NCBI GenBank assembly: GCA_016866305.1
Contig: VGMX01000005.1
Location: forward strand, 62,001 to 126,000
Length of the DNA: 64,000 bases
Origin: Chlorobiota bacterium
Lineage (GTDB): Bacteria > Bacteroidota > Chlorobiia > Chlorobiales > Chlorobiaceae
Direction of reading: 5' to 3'
The notes under the pieces were generated by a model. That model did no database searches and had not been told where the DNA came from. It saw only the letters and a program-made list of their open reading frames with translations. How positions within the stretch are numbered: the stretch's first letter is position 1; the number at the start of each line of letters is the position of its first letter. This document shows positions 45,294-54,569 of this stretch, one piece after another. The position numbers were made by a program, and so were the translations under genes.

Positions 45294-46702
45294 ACGAGCA
45301 GTTGATACCACTCTTGCAGGCGGGTGAAGGGTATCTCACCGAATTCAAGCAGAGCCTCGACAAATCCTTTGTGGAGGAGGCCTGCGCATTTGCCAACTCC
45401 GGTGGCGGCAGGATTCTCCTCGGTGTCGCCGACAGTGGCGTCATCAAGGGTATCGATACCGGCAACATCATGCGTTCCCGCGTGCAGGACATGCTGGGGC
45501 AGATCGAGCCGCTTTTGCACTGCGAAATCGAAGCGGTGGACGATGTCCTCGTCGTAAAGATCCCCGAGGGGTCGGAAAAACCCTATGGATGTTCCAGGGG
45601 ATTTTTCATGCGCATGGGCGCCAATTCGCAAAAGCTCACCCGCAACCAGATCATTGAGTTTTTCCAGAAGGAAGGCCGAATCCGCTTCGATGAGCTGAGC
45701 CATCCGAAAGCCGTCTATCCCGACGATTTCGATTCGGATGCATTTGCCCGCTTTCTGAAACTGGCCGGCATCAGCCCGAGCATCGAGAGGGAAACCCTGC
45801 TGCACAACCTCGATTGTCTGACTGCCGACAACCGTTTCACAAACCTCGGCGTGCTGTTTTTCGCCAGAGACATCGACTTTCTTCTCAATCATGCAGTGGT
45901 CGTCTGTGTGCTCTATCGAGGCAGTGAAAAAGTCACCATCCTCGACAAAAAGGACTTCACGGGAAACATCGTGGAAAACATCGACAACGCCCTGCTCTTT
46001 GTGAAGCGGCATACCAAGGTGCGCCTCAAGATCGAGCACCTGCAGCACGAGGAGATCCCGGATTACCCGGAAGTCGCTCTGCGGGAAGCCATTATCAATG
46101 CGGTCTGTCACCGTGATTATTTCGACAAGCGAGCCAACGTAACGATAGAGGTCTTTGCCGACCGGGTGGTTATCACCAACCCCGGTGGCCTGCCGAGCGG
46201 TCTCTCACCGGAAGAGTTCGGCACCAAGAGTGTGGCCCGAAATCCACGCATTGCATCCCTGCTTCATCGCATCGACTACATCGAAAAAATCGGCACCGGC
46301 ATCAGCCGTATCCGCCAGGCGGTCGCTGAACACGGCGGCACTGAACTGGAACTGCGCTTCAACGATTTCTTCACCGCGACATTCCGGTCAAAGATACAAG
46401 TTGCCCAGGATGTTACGGGAGAAGTCAGTGAGCAAGTCAGTGAGCAAGTCAGTGAGCAAGTCAGTGAGCAAGTCGCGAAAATATTGATTACCTGTAAAAC
46501 TCAACCAAAGACAAAGGGCGAATTGCTTGAGGTACTTGGCTTGGCGAATGTTTACATGAATTACAAGCGCCATGTTTTTCCGTTGATTGAGAAAGGACTC
46601 ATAGAAATGACCATACCGGAAAGGCCCCAGAGCCGACTGCAGAAATACCGCCTCACCGATAAGGGCCGCGAAATTCTGCGGCAGGAGGGGCTCGATGAAT
46701 AA
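45290..46702 (+). CDS. AlbA_2/Schlafen-type ATP-binding regulator within the type I R-M operon
   Basis: 470 aa. The N-terminal AlbA_2 (Schlafen-like) domain reads GYLTEFKQSLDKSFVEEACAFANSGGGRILLGVADSG. The central part is the HATPase_c_4 region with ALREAIINAVCHRDYFDKRANVTIEV and IEKIGTGISRIRQAV. A linker has four SEQV repeats (about residues 380-395), encoded by a 12-bp DNA repeat. The C-terminal helix-turn-helix is TKGELLEVLGL...VFPLIEKGLIEMT. Such RecG-like/AlbA proteins are usual companions of type I loci; they may regulate expression or act in defence. The start at 45290 overlaps hsdM and the end overlaps hsdS by 8 bp. Confidence 0.88.
   Translation: MNEQLIPLLQAGEGYLTEFKQSLDKSFVEEACAFANSGGGRILLGVADSGVIKGIDTGNIMRSRVQDMLGQIEPLLHCEIEAVDDVLVVKIPEGSEKPYGCSRGFFMRMGANSQKLTRNQIIEFFQKEGRIRFDELSHPKAVYPDDFDSDAFARFLKLAGISPSIERETLLHNLDCLTADNRFTNLGVLFFARDIDFLLNHAVVVCVLYRGSEKVTILDKKDFTGNIVENIDNALLFVKRHTKVRLKIEHLQHEEIPDYPEVALREAIINAVCHRDYFDKRANVTIEVFADRVVITNPGGLPSGLSPEEFGTKSVARNPRIASLLHRIDYIEKIGTGISRIRQAVAEHGGTELELRFNDFFTATFRSKIQVAQDVTGEVSEQVSEQVSEQVSEQVAKILITCKTQPKTKGELLEVLGLANVYMNYKRHVFPLIEKGLIEMTIPERPQSRLQKYRLTDKGREILRQEGLDE
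46424..46471 (+). repeat. 12-bp tandem repeat (four copies)
   Basis: GTCAGTGAGCAA is repeated four times without mismatch and encodes SEQV x4 in the linker of the AlbA-type protein. Unit length is a multiple of three, so copy-number change alters only linker length. Confidence 0.95.
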
Positions 46703-48383
46703 ACAGATTGCCAACCTGCTTGAGCAGCACTTCGACACCGCTTTTGCCGCCCCTGATGGCATCAAAAAGCTCCGTGAGCTGATTCTCACCCTCGCCATGC
46801 AAAGCAAGCTGGTGGAGCAGGACCCGAATGATCCGCCCGCTTCGGAACTGCTGAAGGAGATCGAGGTCGACAAAAAACGCCAAGTCAAAGCAGGTAAAAT
46901 CAAGAAACCAAAATCTCTTCCTGCTATTGATCAGTCGGATGCCGCCTATGTTTTACCGCAAAGCTGGACATGGACGCGCCTCGGCACCATCGGCAATATT
47001 TTTAACGGCAACAGCATCAATGCCAGAGAGAAGGAAACCAAATACGCTGGAGCCAATGGTTTGCCCTACATTGCAACCAAGGATGTTGGCTATGGGCTTG
47101 ACGCGCTGGATTATAAAAACGGGATATATATTCCTGAGTCCGAGGAAAAATTCAAAATTGCCCACCAGGGTGCGGTGCTGATCTGCGCTGAAGGCGGCAG
47201 TGCTGGCAAAAAATGTGGCATCACAGAGCAGGATATCTGTTTTGGCAACAAGCTGTTCGCCAATGAACTTTTTGGCGGGATTCCCTCGAAATTCATCCTC
47301 TATCTGTATCTCTCTCCTGTATTCAGAGAATCCTTCAGCGCAGCCATGACTGGCATCATAGGCGGCGTATCCATTGCCAAATTTGTGGAACTGCCGGTCC
47401 CTCTTCCTCCGTTGGAGGAACAACACCGCATCGTCGCCCGCATCGACCAGTTGATGGCCCGTTGCGAAGAGCTGGAAAAGCTGCGCAGTGAGCGGGACGA
47501 GAAGAGGCAGACTGTTCACGCTGCAGCCATCAAGCAACTGCTCGACGCACCGGACGGTTCAGCTTGGGGTTTCATTCAGCAGCATTTCAATGAACTCTAC
47601 AGCGTCAAAGAAAACGTCGCCGAACTCCGCAAAGCTATCCTCCAACTCGCCGTTATGGGCCGCCTCGTTCCCCAGAATCCGAATGATTCTCCTGCTTCGG
47701 AGTTGTTGAAGGAGATCGAAGCTGAAAAGCAGCGGTTGGTTAAAGAAGGTAAAATCAAAAAACCCAAACCCCTGTCGCCGATCAATGCTGAGGAAATATC
47801 CTATGATTTGCCCAAAGGGTGGGAATGGGTAAGATTGGGCGATATTGGGGTCTGGAAATCTGGTTCAACTCCCAGTCGTACTAATTCAAGTTTTTATGGT
47901 GGTGATATTCCATGGGTTAAATCTGGCGAGGTTAAGCAAGGGCGCATTAAAACTACCGAGGAAAATATAACTCAAGCTGCATTAGATAAATGTTCGTTGC
48001 ACATTAATGAGAAAGGCTCTGTTCTCATTGCTATGTATGGAGCAAATATTGGCGAAGCCGGTATCCTGGAGATAGAAGCCGCGACTAATCAGGCTGTATG
48101 TGCTTGTAAAACTTATACATACTTCGACGATAACTATTTACTTTATCTGATTACTTCTCTCAAGCCTTATTTTATCAGTCAGGGCGCGGGCGCGGCACAG
48201 CCTAATATTTCTCGGGAAAAAATTGTAGAAACGATCTTTCAACTTCCCCCGCTTCCTGAACAGCACCGGATTGTAGCCCGAATTAACCAGTTGATGGCGC
48301 TGTGCGACCAACTCGACCAGCAAATCAATGCCGCCAACAACAAAAAGACCGAATTGCTGAATGCCTTGACGGCCCATCTATAA
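46695..48383 (+). CDS. hsdS: Type I specificity subunit (HsdS), two target-recognition domains
   Basis: 562 aa. Two Methylase_S repeats are visible: TRD1 around residues 75-240 (SWTWTRLGTIGNIFNGNSI ... SIAKFVELPVPLPPLEEQHRIVARIDQLM) and TRD2 around 365-530 (GWEWVRLGDIGVWKSGSTPS ... PNISREKIVETIFQLPPLPEQHRIVARINQLM). The matching coiled-coil conserved regions in each half end in QLMARCEEL and QLMALCDQL, plus paired KLVEQ/RLVPQNPNDSPASELLKEIE segments. The TRDs look A/T-richer than the conserved parts, consistent with shuffling by recombination. It sets the bipartite recognition sequence of the HsdRMS complex. Confidence 0.95.
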   Translation: MNKQIANLLEQHFDTAFAAPDGIKKLRELILTLAMQSKLVEQDPNDPPASELLKEIEVDKKRQVKAGKIKKPKSLPAIDQSDAAYVLPQSWTWTRLGTIGNIFNGNSINAREKETKYAGANGLPYIATKDVGYGLDALDYKNGIYIPESEEKFKIAHQGAVLICAEGGSAGKKCGITEQDICFGNKLFANELFGGIPSKFILYLYLSPVFRESFSAAMTGIIGGVSIAKFVELPVPLPPLEEQHRIVARIDQLMARCEELEKLRSERDEKRQTVHAAAIKQLLDAPDGSAWGFIQQHFNELYSVKENVAELRKAILQLAVMGRLVPQNPNDSPASELLKEIEAEKQRLVKEGKIKKPKPLSPINAEEISYDLPKGWEWVRLGDIGVWKSGSTPSRTNSSFYGGDIPWVKSGEVKQGRIKTTEENITQAALDKCSLHINEKGSVLIAMYGANIGEAGILEIEAATNQAVCACKTYTYFDDNYLLYLITSLKPYFISQGAGAAQPNISREKIVETIFQLPPLPEQHRIVARINQLMALCDQLDQQINAANNKKTELLNALTAHL

Positions 48384-48392
48384 GGAAATGCT

Positions 48393-50258
48393 ATGCGCCT
48401 GACATCGCTCTATATCGGCCAGTACAAGAACCTTCGGGACTTTTCCCTGAGCTTCGACGGCAGCAGCTTTATCGATGTCTTTGTTGGCAAAAACGGCACC
48501 GGCAAGTCCAATCTGTTCGAGGCGCTCATCGAGATCTTCCGCCATATCGTCGAGTTTGACCGTGACAAGGCCTCCTGCGATTTCAATTACCGCATCGGCT
48601 TCGACATCGACGGCAAGGCCACCGAGATCGTCTGGAATTCCGGCAAGCTGACCATCAGTGGCAAGGAGCGAAAAACGATCGGCAAGACGCCGCTGCCAGA
48701 CAATGTGCTGATCTACTACTCCGGCCACAACGACACGGTGGCAAAGCTAGTCGAGCAGTATGAAGAGGCCTTCCGCAAACGCATCAAGCGCGCCGATTTT
48801 GACGAGGCCCGGTATTTCATCGGCATCGGTCCGGAATACAAGGAGCTGTTGCTGGCAGTGCTGCTGATGCAGCCCGACACCTGCAAGGCGCGGCAGTTCA
48901 TCTGCCAGAAGCTCGGCATTGCAACCGTGGCCTTAGAAGCGAAGGTGGTGCTGGAACGCCCCGCCTACGCTGCCGATTCCCGTTTTGACATCGAATTGAA
49001 CGATGAAACCGACCGTTACTGGCAGCCGGAGGGGATCACCAAAACCTTTCTCGACCGGCTCCATGGCTGCATCAACACCGCCACCGGCAGCCCGGTGCGC
49101 TCCGAGGGTTATTTCGCTGAACCAGATCGTTACATCCTCTATTTCGATATCGCCAAAATCCGCCAGGAATTCGCCGACCTAACCACCCAGGAGCTGTTCC
49201 GCCAGTTCGACAACCTGAAGACGCTGGGGATGCTGACCGAGATCACCATCCCCCTGCAACTGACCGGCGGCGTGGACGCCACCATCGCCCATTTCAGCGA
49301 CGGCCAATTCCAGTCGGTGTACATCTACTCCATCGTCGAACTGTTCAAGGACCGAAACTGCATCACCCTGCTCGACGAGCCCGACTCCTTCCTCCACCCG
49401 GAATGGCAGTTCCTCTTTCTCTCACAGGTTTTCGAGATCACCGGCACCACCGCCAAAAACAACCATGTATTGATGAGCAGTCATAGCGCGGTGACGTTGA
49501 TCCCGCACGACAAAAAGAAAATTAAATTTTTCGATATCAAGGAAAGTCAGGCAAATTGTTACGACTTACCAAAGGCAGTTGCCATCAAAAAGCTGAGTGC
49601 CGACATCATCAAGTATTCCGAGCAGGAGCAGCTGCTCAGCATAATCAACACCATCCAGATAGAAAAGAAACCGGTTTTATTTACTGAGGGTAGCACCGAT
49701 CCGGTAATTATTAAGGAAGCGTGGTTCAAACTATTTGAAGATGAGATTCCCTTTATTCCTTTTTATGCTTTCAGTTGCACATACATTAAGCAATTATTGA
49801 CTGACAGACGTATTCATGCTGAAATGCGTGGATTGCCGGTTTTCGCACTGTTTGATTTTGACAAAGCCTATGATCAGTGGAACGGATTGAACGGCACTGT
49901 CAGTGAAGCAGATCCATTGAAAGGAATGATAAAAAAATGGGCAGAGGGGGAATCATACGCATTGATGCTGCCTGTTCCTGTAAATGCGGATATACAAAAA
50001 CAGGTTATTCGGAATTCAACTACCAATGAAACCTTTGGCGGCGACTCATGCTGTGAGATAGAGCACCTGTTTTACGGGTATAATGCCACCAATGATTATT
50101 ACCTGCAGGAGCCATGTGTTGGCGGAAGCAAGATTGTCTTCAAATCAGATAGAGATAAAACAGATTTCGCCAAGCAAGTAGTCCCAATTCTTAGCCCTGC
50201 ATGTTTCGAGGTTTTTCGCCCGATGTTTGAGTTTATCAAGTCGAAATGTTTAATTTGA
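48393..50258 (+). CDS. AAA ATPase with C-terminal TOPRIM-like domain (OLD-like)
   Basis: 621 aa, 9 bp behind hsdS. Walker A is FVGKNGTGKSNLFEALIEIF (Lys38) and Walker B CITLLDEPDSFLHPEWQFLFLS, followed by NNHVLMSSHSAV, an ABC/SMC-type head of the OLD-nuclease-like class. From about residue 420, PVLFTEGSTDPVII and GLPVFALFDFDKAYDQW give the Glu and DxD of a TOPRIM domain, as in OLD-family nucleases. Base composition shifts from GC-rich (48393-49480) to clearly A/T-richer (after about 49490), so the two halves may differ in origin. Likely a defence ATPase-nuclease that forms part of the restriction locus. Confidence 0.8.
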   Translation: MRLTSLYIGQYKNLRDFSLSFDGSSFIDVFVGKNGTGKSNLFEALIEIFRHIVEFDRDKASCDFNYRIGFDIDGKATEIVWNSGKLTISGKERKTIGKTPLPDNVLIYYSGHNDTVAKLVEQYEEAFRKRIKRADFDEARYFIGIGPEYKELLLAVLLMQPDTCKARQFICQKLGIATVALEAKVVLERPAYAADSRFDIELNDETDRYWQPEGITKTFLDRLHGCINTATGSPVRSEGYFAEPDRYILYFDIAKIRQEFADLTTQELFRQFDNLKTLGMLTEITIPLQLTGGVDATIAHFSDGQFQSVYIYSIVELFKDRNCITLLDEPDSFLHPEWQFLFLSQVFEITGTTAKNNHVLMSSHSAVTLIPHDKKKIKFFDIKESQANCYDLPKAVAIKKLSADIIKYSEQEQLLSIINTIQIEKKPVLFTEGSTDPVIIKEAWFKLFEDEIPFIPFYAFSCTYIKQLLTDRRIHAEMRGLPVFALFDFDKAYDQWNGLNGTVSEADPLKGMIKKWAEGESYALMLPVPVNADIQKQVIRNSTTNETFGGDSCCEIEHLFYGYNATNDYYLQEPCVGGSKIVFKSDRDKTDFAKQVVPILSPACFEVFRPMFEFIKSKCLI

Positions 50259-50397
50259 GTTGGACGTGGGGCTATTATGCAATCAAAACATTAAACTGTT
50301 ATTAGATATCAAAAAACGGGGGAGCAAATCGATTTCCTGTTGTTTCTTTTGTGTGAATATAGGATATGAAGCTCTTTGATTCGTAAACAAATAAAGC

Positions 50398-52335
50398 ATG
50401 CCACTAATAAGTATATTAGCTGTTGATAATTTCAAAGAAGTTCGAGGTGTTCACCCAAGAGTAATCAACGATAATGTTTTAGCAACTGTACGCAGATTGC
50501 ATGAATCTGATGAAATTGAGCCTTGGCTTCAAGCGATTCTTTTTGATACTAATTCTACCCCACACGGCCCGTCTGAAATTGTAGACATTCTAACACATAA
50601 AGTTTCGATTAGAGGGCGAGAAGGTCTTGCTGCATTTATTTTAAAAGGTCGATCTTTTCCTACTGTTCGTCCTGCTGATGTAGCACATCAGATAATTCGG
50701 CTCGATAGAATTACCGGGTTAGACTTCGCATTTTTTGCTGCTTCTGGTAATGTTTTAGATGAGGCTAAAGAATGTTTTCTCTCTACATCTCAGCATTTGA
50801 ATGTTGATTATTGTTTTCTTGATTGCCACGACCTAGCCCGGATATTTGTAGCCTATGGATTTCTTTGCCCTCGCGATGGAGAGAAAATTAGTGGAGGGCG
50901 CTGTTCTTGCGGATTTTCACCGACGAATCGTACCTCAAATATTCTTCAGCAAGCAGCTCTCCATGAGCTTCGAGTTACCCACGAACTAAATCAACCGTCC
51001 GGTGCAGTTATTCTTCCAACTGGATCAGGAAAAACTCGTGTAGCTGTACTCGATATTGTTCGGAGTAATTCAAAGTGTGTTGTTTATACAGCTCATTCCC
51101 ATGAAATCTTAGAATCGGCTGAAGAAGAGTTCCTTAAAGAGATTCCCAAAGAACACGTAATCCGTTTCAGCAATAGGCCATCAGCAGAATGCCTTTGTCG
51201 AATTAACCTATTAACAATCCAAACTCTTGCGCGGAATCTTGAAATATTTAGAAACAAGACAGTAGACTATTTTGTTGTTGACGAATTTCACCATGCAGTA
51301 GCTAAAAGTTACCGTAGCGCACTCAATATACTGAGCCCTGTTTTTCTGCTTGGATTGACTGCAACTCCGTTTCGAGGTGATCAGCAAGATGTATTAGAGC
51401 TTTGCAACAATAATGTGATTGTCGATTATGATTTGCGTCAAGGAATAGAATTTGGTGTTCTTTCTCCATATCATTACTTCGGATGTTTTGATGATGTTGA
51501 CTATTCAAATATTCGACATAACGGGATTAGATACGAAATTAGGGACCTTGAACGAGCATTAATTATACCTGAACGTGATCAAAGTATAATCCGTAAGTGG
51601 AGGGAAAAGGCCGAGGGAAAACCAACAATTGCTTTTTGTTGCTCACAGAGACATGCTGAACGTGTTGCCAATAGTTTCCGAGATGATGGTATCACAGCGG
51701 CTACATATCTGGCACATACATCACAAGAAGATCGGTTAAAGTTGAGGACACAGCTACAACGTGGAGAATTGAAATTGCTGTGTGCGGTGGATATTCTTAA
51801 CGAGGGTATTGATTTACCTTTTGTAGAATGCCTTCTTTTTCTTCGCCCAACAGAGTCCAAAAGAGTTTTTTTCCAGCAGTTTGGTAGAGGGCTTCGGCGT
51901 TTTGTTGGTAAAGAAATCTGTGTGGTTATAGATTTCATTGGCAACTTTAAAAATGCATATACCATTGTTGAACATCTTGGACTTGAGCCATATGAGCACG
52001 AAGATCAAGCCCCGGAACTCATCCGTAGGTTGTTGCCTAAAGACATTCTGAACCTTCCTACCGGATGTGAGGTCGAATTTGATGAGCGAGTTATTGATAT
52101 CTTTGGAAATCAGACACTGAATCCACAATTTGCAACCCGTCATAATATAGCACGGATTCTTATCCATCAGTATGTCAAACTTGAGCTGCGTTTAGGACGT
52201 AAGCCTACAAAAACGGATATTGACAGAAACTATCTGGTTGATAGCGAATTTTATGGTATGGTGTTTGGTAGCTGGCAAAAGTTTCAGCAACATATGGGAA
52301 TATCCGGGACATCACGTAATGAAAACTCCAAATAA
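50398..52335 (+). CDS. SF2 DEAD/DEAH-type helicase with restriction-endonuclease-like N-terminal domain
   Basis: 645 aa, strikingly A/T-rich compared with the chromosome, hence likely recent transfer. The N-terminal part (about 60-170: GREGLAAFILKGRSFPTVRPADVAHQI, GLDFAFFAASGNVLDEAKECFL, YCFLDCHDLARIFVAYGFLCPRDG) looks like a restriction-endonuclease-fold domain, then a Cys-containing SGGRCSCGFS. The helicase has Walker A ILPTGSGKTRVAVLDI (about 207), VVDEFHHAVA (Asp295), GLTATPFRGDQQD and FFQQFGRGLRRFVGKE. It follows the R-M operon by 139 bp. It may be a nuclease-helicase acting on foreign DNA; the exact system is not named. Confidence 0.75.
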   Translation: MPLISILAVDNFKEVRGVHPRVINDNVLATVRRLHESDEIEPWLQAILFDTNSTPHGPSEIVDILTHKVSIRGREGLAAFILKGRSFPTVRPADVAHQIIRLDRITGLDFAFFAASGNVLDEAKECFLSTSQHLNVDYCFLDCHDLARIFVAYGFLCPRDGEKISGGRCSCGFSPTNRTSNILQQAALHELRVTHELNQPSGAVILPTGSGKTRVAVLDIVRSNSKCVVYTAHSHEILESAEEEFLKEIPKEHVIRFSNRPSAECLCRINLLTIQTLARNLEIFRNKTVDYFVVDEFHHAVAKSYRSALNILSPVFLLGLTATPFRGDQQDVLELCNNNVIVDYDLRQGIEFGVLSPYHYFGCFDDVDYSNIRHNGIRYEIRDLERALIIPERDQSIIRKWREKAEGKPTIAFCCSQRHAERVANSFRDDGITAATYLAHTSQEDRLKLRTQLQRGELKLLCAVDILNEGIDLPFVECLLFLRPTESKRVFFQQFGRGLRRFVGKEICVVIDFIGNFKNAYTIVEHLGLEPYEHEDQAPELIRRLLPKDILNLPTGCEVEFDERVIDIFGNQTLNPQFATRHNIARILIHQYVKLELRLGRKPTKTDIDRNYLVDSEFYGMVFGSWQKFQQHMGISGTSRNENSK

Positions 52336-52911
52336 AAAGAGAGAGTACCGAGGGGACATCCTGAAAGCGCCGATGAAAACCGGTAGAGCGTTGAGAATGA
52401 AAGTTTCTTACATAAAAGGCCCAGCTAGCCATTATTGGACGGAGTCCTCAGGGACGTAGATGATTGAGGTGACTTTGAACGGTTCGGGGACATCCTATAC
52501 AGACAAATCAAAACAAAAAGTTTTTTTACTGACGAACAGTTCCTCCAAGTGCATGAAAAAGCACGATAGAGAGCGGTGGGTTGCTCACCTTTAAAGAATC
52601 TCGTACCTTATCGTTATCTGGTATGCGACATGCTGATGAACGGCAGTCAAGCATCCTTTGTCCAGGTTCCAAGATTCGCGTGAGAGTCCCGAAATGTCCC
52701 GCACGAGGTCACAGCCTCAACGCTCACGAAAACGGGCTCCTCTCTACCGAAGTTTATCTCTCGGCAAACAGTCTGCTCAAATACATAAAAGATCTCCTCG
52801 AACACTTCGGTCTCGATCCCAAAACCATGAAAATCTACCTCCGTGAAGACCGCGATGCTGATATAAATCAAGCGAAATAATCTGATGTAATTATGAGCCG
52901 ATATATAACAT
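52336..52911. other. Degenerate mobile-element or gene debris
   Basis: About 575 bp with no intact gene. Around 52397-52455 a frame reads MKVSYIKGPASHYWTESSGT, which resembles the leader-like MKVSYSEGxAxHxGPESC segments that accompany some mobile elements; this parallel is from memory. Two GGGGACATCCT-type words (around 52352 and 52487) may be element ends. A 99-codon frame at 52581-52880 ends with a protein-like tail (SLLKYIKDLLEHFGLDPKTM) but no family is seen. Confidence 0.4.
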
Positions 52912-53721
52912 ATGAATAAAGATTCTTATAGTTATCACCGGTTTTTAGATGAAGCCGGAGATACAACTTTTTTTGGCAAAGGGAAGATTCCTGTCATAGG
53001 CAACGAGGGATCTTCTTGCTGCTTTATTCTCGGGATGCTGAAAATCAATGAACCGCTCGATGAGGTCAGGAAAAAGGTCATAGAACTTCAGCAAGCCATT
53101 GCAGAAAACTCTTACTTTAACGGAGTGCCGAGTATTGAAAAAAAGAAAGCTGCTTATGGCTATTTCTTTCATGCAAAGGATGATCTCCCCGAAGTCAGGA
53201 AAATGGCTTTTGATCTGATAAGAAATATTGATTGCAGTTTTGAAGCTGTTGTAGGCAGGAAAATTCCGGAACTTTATGAAAAAAAACACAATGGAAAAGA
53301 GGCTGAATTTTATGCCGACATGCTATCCCATTTGCTGAAAAATAAACTGAATGCTTATGAGAGGCTTGTGCTCAATATCTCTCACCGCTCAAAATGCACG
53401 TCGCATACCAATCTGCAAAAAGGGTTAATGAAAGCCGTTCACAGGGCAAATTCAATATCACCTGAAAAAGCGAACAGCTGCACAGTCGTCTTCAACGTTC
53501 AGCAACCGACAACAGAGCCGTTACTGAATATCTCCGATTATTTCTGCTGGGCAATACAACGGGTTTTTGAAAGAGGAGAAACGCGATACTACGATTATAT
53601 CAGCGAACAGGTCGCAATGGTGCAGGATATTTATGACTTCGAAAAGTGGGAGAGTGGCCGAAATTATTACAACAGAAAAAGAAAGCTGTCGAGCGATAAC
53701 TGCTTAAAAAACAATAAATAA
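52912..53721 (+). CDS. DUF3800 domain protein
   Basis: 269 aa. The N-terminal YSYHRFLDEAGDTTFF is the acidic DUF3800 signature (FxDE/SG). Further conserved elements are AYGYFFHAKDDLPEVRKMAFDLI in the middle and PLLNISDYFCWAIQRVFERGETRYYDYI near the end, consistent with the RNase H-like fold assigned to the family. These genes are frequent in accessory and defence regions; the biochemical activity is not established. A plain ATG at 52912 has no clear ribosome-binding site. A/T-rich like the helicase, so probably part of the same acquired segment. Confidence 0.8.
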   Translation: MNKDSYSYHRFLDEAGDTTFFGKGKIPVIGNEGSSCCFILGMLKINEPLDEVRKKVIELQQAIAENSYFNGVPSIEKKKAAYGYFFHAKDDLPEVRKMAFDLIRNIDCSFEAVVGRKIPELYEKKHNGKEAEFYADMLSHLLKNKLNAYERLVLNISHRSKCTSHTNLQKGLMKAVHRANSISPEKANSCTVVFNVQQPTTEPLLNISDYFCWAIQRVFERGETRYYDYISEQVAMVQDIYDFEKWESGRNYYNRKRKLSSDNCLKNNK

Positions 53722-53790
53722 AAAAAGCCCATCATTGCACTGAGAAGGATACCCTTCAACGGCTTGGAGCCGACCTTCATGCAAAACAGG

Positions 53791-54190
53791 CTACACATAA
53801 TATAAAAAAGAAGGTGAAACAAGCAATATAATACTCACTATATCAGCAATGAAACAACCTCGCCCGAAAATCTCATCCATAACGACCTTCAGATAATGTG
53901 CTTCATTGTCATCAACAGAAACCCAAATGCTCCCATCTTCGGCCAGTAACTCCCGCAACAATTCAAGACGCGGGTACATCATGGCAATCCATTGGGTGTG
54001 CTCAAGGTTGTCGTCGTAATGCTCGAACGCGCTGCGGGTGTTGTAGGGCGGATCAATGAAAGATGCACTTCACCTTTCCCGCATAGTAGGGAAGTAAGGC
54101 TTTCAGCGCATCAAGGTTGTCGCCCTGAATGAGCATGTTGGGCGTTTCTCGGTCGCCGTGTGAAAACTCCGGTGCTTCCTCTATCGCGAC
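53791..54190 (-). pseudogene. Fragment of a type III-like DNA methyltransferase (Mod), frameshifted
   Basis: On the minus strand the translation gives IQGDNLDALKALLPYYAGKVKCIF. After one inserted base (near 54055) it continues with DPPYNTRSAFEHYDDNLEHTQWI, then MMYPRLELLRELLAEDGSIWVS and DDNEAHYLKVVMDEIFGR, the motif-IV-containing N-terminal part of adenine-specific Mod-type methylases. The 5' end is cut exactly where the duplicated block begins (54191), and the 3' side diverges after FGRGCFIAD near 53845. Clearly dead. It is the second relic of a type III-like restriction system in this window (the first at 4340). Confidence 0.85.
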
Positions 54191-54423
54191 TCCGTTGCTA
54201 AGAATTCCACTATCAAGTCAGCTACAGATTACTGTTCCGTCTCAACGGGGCGTGATGGTGCTTCCAGGGTGAAGCCATGCCGTTTTTGCCTGGATAGTAT
54301 GGGAAAGTCTGGATTATGTTCCGATAATCTCATTGAGGCCTTCGATAACCCGAATCGGCTCTTCGGCAGAAAGCCTTCCGATTCTGCTTCCGATCCGTTC
54401 TGTTGACAGGGTTCTGATCCGGC
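54191..54423. repeat. 233-bp direct duplication, copy A (contains mazF tail)
   Basis: Matches 55294-55526 at roughly 97% (about seven substitutions by eye, no indels). The minus-strand part 54314-54423 is the last 36 or so codons of the mazF gene (QIRTLSTERIGSRIGRLSAEE, stop at 54314), here without the rest of the gene. Its left end coincides with the break in the Mod relic. Confidence 0.9.
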
Positions 54424-54537
54424 CCTGAACTGAATCACCGCTGACCGGTCATCGTCGGAGTCCGTTACTTTTACTTTAAACCGGAATTCCATCAGGCGTC
54501 ATTCCATGTGATAAACGTCCTGCAAGAGCTCATGGGT

Positions 54538-54569
54538 ACCTCTATAAAGTTATTGCGCACCCAAATTGC
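54538..54569. repeat. Dispersed repeat, copy 2
   Basis: Partner of 29017-29048 (29 of 32 identical, core AAGTTATTGCGCACCC). The following sequence to about 54640 contains further short palindromes (TCCCGACAAGTCGGGA at 54577-54592, CCCGAAAGCTTTCGGG after it), typical of intergenic repeat elements. Confidence 0.6.

Noticed and set aside
54229-54492. An 87-codon minus-strand frame over duplication copy A
   Set aside because: It joins a few plausible residues (MEFRFKVKVTDSDDDRS) to an out-of-frame reading of the mazF tail; a chimeric frame made by the duplication rather than a gene.
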